The notes beneath the pieces were generated by a model. The model ran no database searches. It saw nothing but the letters and a program-made list of their open reading frames with translations, and was not told where the DNA came from. The position numbers were made by a program, and so were the translations under genes. A stretch of 6,254 nucleotides of DNA from Ruminococcus sp. (GTDB taxonomy: Bacteria > Bacillota > Clostridia > Oscillospirales > Ruminococcaceae). The stretch spans positions 1 through 6,254 of the forward strand of contig DMBA01000342.1 of the NCBI GenBank assembly GCA_003446315.1. The letters run 5' to 3'. Positions 5,465 to 6,254 of the stretch are shown here, piece by piece (within the stretch, counting starts at the first letter, position 1; the number at the start of each line of letters is the position of its first letter).

Positions 5465-6254
5465 GTTCTGTATCCCCCTGTTCTGCAAAAATCAGCTTGC
5501 TTTCAGGCGTTTTGAGTTCCAGCAGAACGCGCAGGATGCGTTGTTCTTCTGTTTGCAGAACGGTCATGCGGAACCAGTCGCCGCTGACAGTCTCACCCGG
5601 TTCTGCGATATGTCCTGCAAGCTCTGTCAGCCAGCCGCCGACAGAGGAACATTCCGTCACGATGCTGTCATCCGGCAAATGCAGCGCATCGCAAAGCGCA
5701 GAGATGGTGCATTCACCGGAGATTTCGTAAGTACCGTCTGAACGCTTGAAGATCAGCGGGATCACTTCATCTGCTTCGTCATAGATCTCGCCGACCAGTT
5801 CCTCGATGATATCTTCCAGCGTGACGATGCCTTTTGTCCCGCCGTACTGGTCAAGCACAATGGCAATATGGGATTTGCTGCGCTGCATCTGCTTCATGGC
5901 TTCACTGATCCGCGCAAATTCCGGCAGACGCAGAATATTTTTGATGATCGGCTGAATATCGGTGCTGTGCTGCTCCAGCAGCCCGAAGAAATCTTTTTCG
6001 GTGATAAACCCGATGATATCATCAATGGAATCATCATAAACAGGCAGACGGGAATAGCGCTCCGAGAGAAAAATGGATTTGATCTCGCTGATGGTCGTGT
6101 TTTTCTGGATGGCGGTCACACGCACACGCGGCACCAGCACTTCATCCACGGAGATCTCATCAAATTCCAGTGCAGAGCGTACCAGATCGCTCTCCTGTTC
6201 TTCCAGAACGCCTTCTTCTTCGATCTGCTCCACAATGACTTTCAGCTCATCTTC
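5451..6254 (-). CDS. CNNM/CorC-HlyC family protein with CBS pair, 5' end outside window
   Basis: This is the C-terminal cytoplasmic part of a hemolysin-like (HlyC/CorC, CNNM) membrane protein. The family is linked to Mg2+ and other divalent cation transport or resistance, with CBS domains binding adenine nucleotides; the exact substrate here cannot be told. The 267 visible codons begin mid-gene with EDELKVIVEQIEEEG, the typical segment joining the DUF21 membrane domain (outside the window) to the CBS domains. The CBS pair covers about residues 35-155: VPR (41-43), RYSRLPVY (67-74), IIGFITEKDF (80-89), then IAIVLDQYGGTKGIVTLEDI (130-149), followed by the usual EELVGEIYDE. A CorC_HlyC C-terminal domain follows, at about 165-252. 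A GTG at 6233 could be mistaken for a start, but homologous sequence continues upstream to the window edge. Its TGA (5451-5453) overlaps the coaE start by 14 bases, indicating one operon and likely translational coupling. Confidence 0.92.
   Translation of the reverse strand, partial: EDELKVIVEQIEEEGVLEEQESDLVRSALEFDEISVDEVLVPRVRVTAIQKNTTISEIKSIFLSERYSRLPVYDDSIDDIIGFITEKDFFGLLEQHSTDIQPIIKNILRLPEFARISEAMKQMQRSKSHIAIVLDQYGGTKGIVTLEDIIEELVGEIYDEADEVIPLIFKRSDGTYEISGECTISALCDALHLPDDSIVTECSSVGGWLTELAGHIAEPGETVSGDWFRMTVLQTEEQRILRVLLELKTPESKLIFAEQGDTEHEAS
5474..5479 (-). promoter_or_regulatory. Ribosome binding site deciding the coaE start
   Basis: AGGGGG on the minus strand lies 9 bases before ATG 5464. 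It favours that start over the upstream in-frame TTG (5488) and the downstream ATG (5446), neither of which has a comparable signal. It sits inside the last codons of the preceding CBS-domain gene. Confidence 0.6.

Noticed and set aside
5465..5488. TTG at 5488 as the coaE start
   Set aside because: It is a weak codon without a good ribosome binding site. The ATG at 5464 has AGGGGG at a suitable distance, and the extra residues precede the usual N-terminus of the family.
6231..6233. GTG at 6231-6233 as the start of the CBS-domain gene
   Set aside because: The same frame continues to the window edge with residues typical of the linker before the CBS pair, so the gene is truncated by the window.

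Overview
The window looks like an ordinary chromosomal segment from a Bacillota bacterium. The gene families, the strong AGGAGG-type ribosome binding sites, the consensus sigma-A-like promoters and the moderate base composition (a little over half G+C by eye) fit a gut-type Clostridia, perhaps Ruminococcus-like. The lineage is an inference and no marker gene is present to settle it. Coding density is high. I see no mobile element, CRISPR array or phage gene.

Layout. Bases 1-2160 (minus strand) hold most of a SERCA-like P-type Ca2+-transporting ATPase whose C-terminal end lies beyond the left edge. A 182-base divergent intergenic region follows, carrying a clear promoter (2273-2301) for a rightward pair: dut (dUTPase, 2343-2780) and a small two-helix membrane protein resembling DUF4321 (2824-3087). 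Next is a single tRNA-Leu (anticodon UAG, 3209-3290) with its own near-perfect promoter (3137-3165), then a strong hairpin terminator (about 3333-3375). The hairpin separates this rightward block from a leftward operon that fills the rest of the window.

The leftward operon, in transcription order, is the C-terminal part of a CNNM/CorC-type CBS-domain membrane protein (6254-5451), coaE (dephospho-CoA kinase, start at 5464) and apeA (M18 aminopeptidase, ending at 3392). The most notable feature is that coaE has no stop codon before apeA. One uninterrupted frame encodes a 690-residue CoaE-ApeA protein, while a perfect Shine-Dalgarno sequence sits inside that frame exactly where a separate apeA would start. 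The locus could therefore make a fusion, a free aminopeptidase, or both. A TAA just upstream of the Shine-Dalgarno, one base out of frame, suggests that an earlier coaE stop was lost by an indel, or that the sequence contains an error.

The genes do not form one pathway. They are housekeeping functions: ion transport, nucleotide-pool sanitation, translation, coenzyme A synthesis and peptide turnover. No wholly new system is evident; the CoaE-ApeA arrangement is the item most worth checking.
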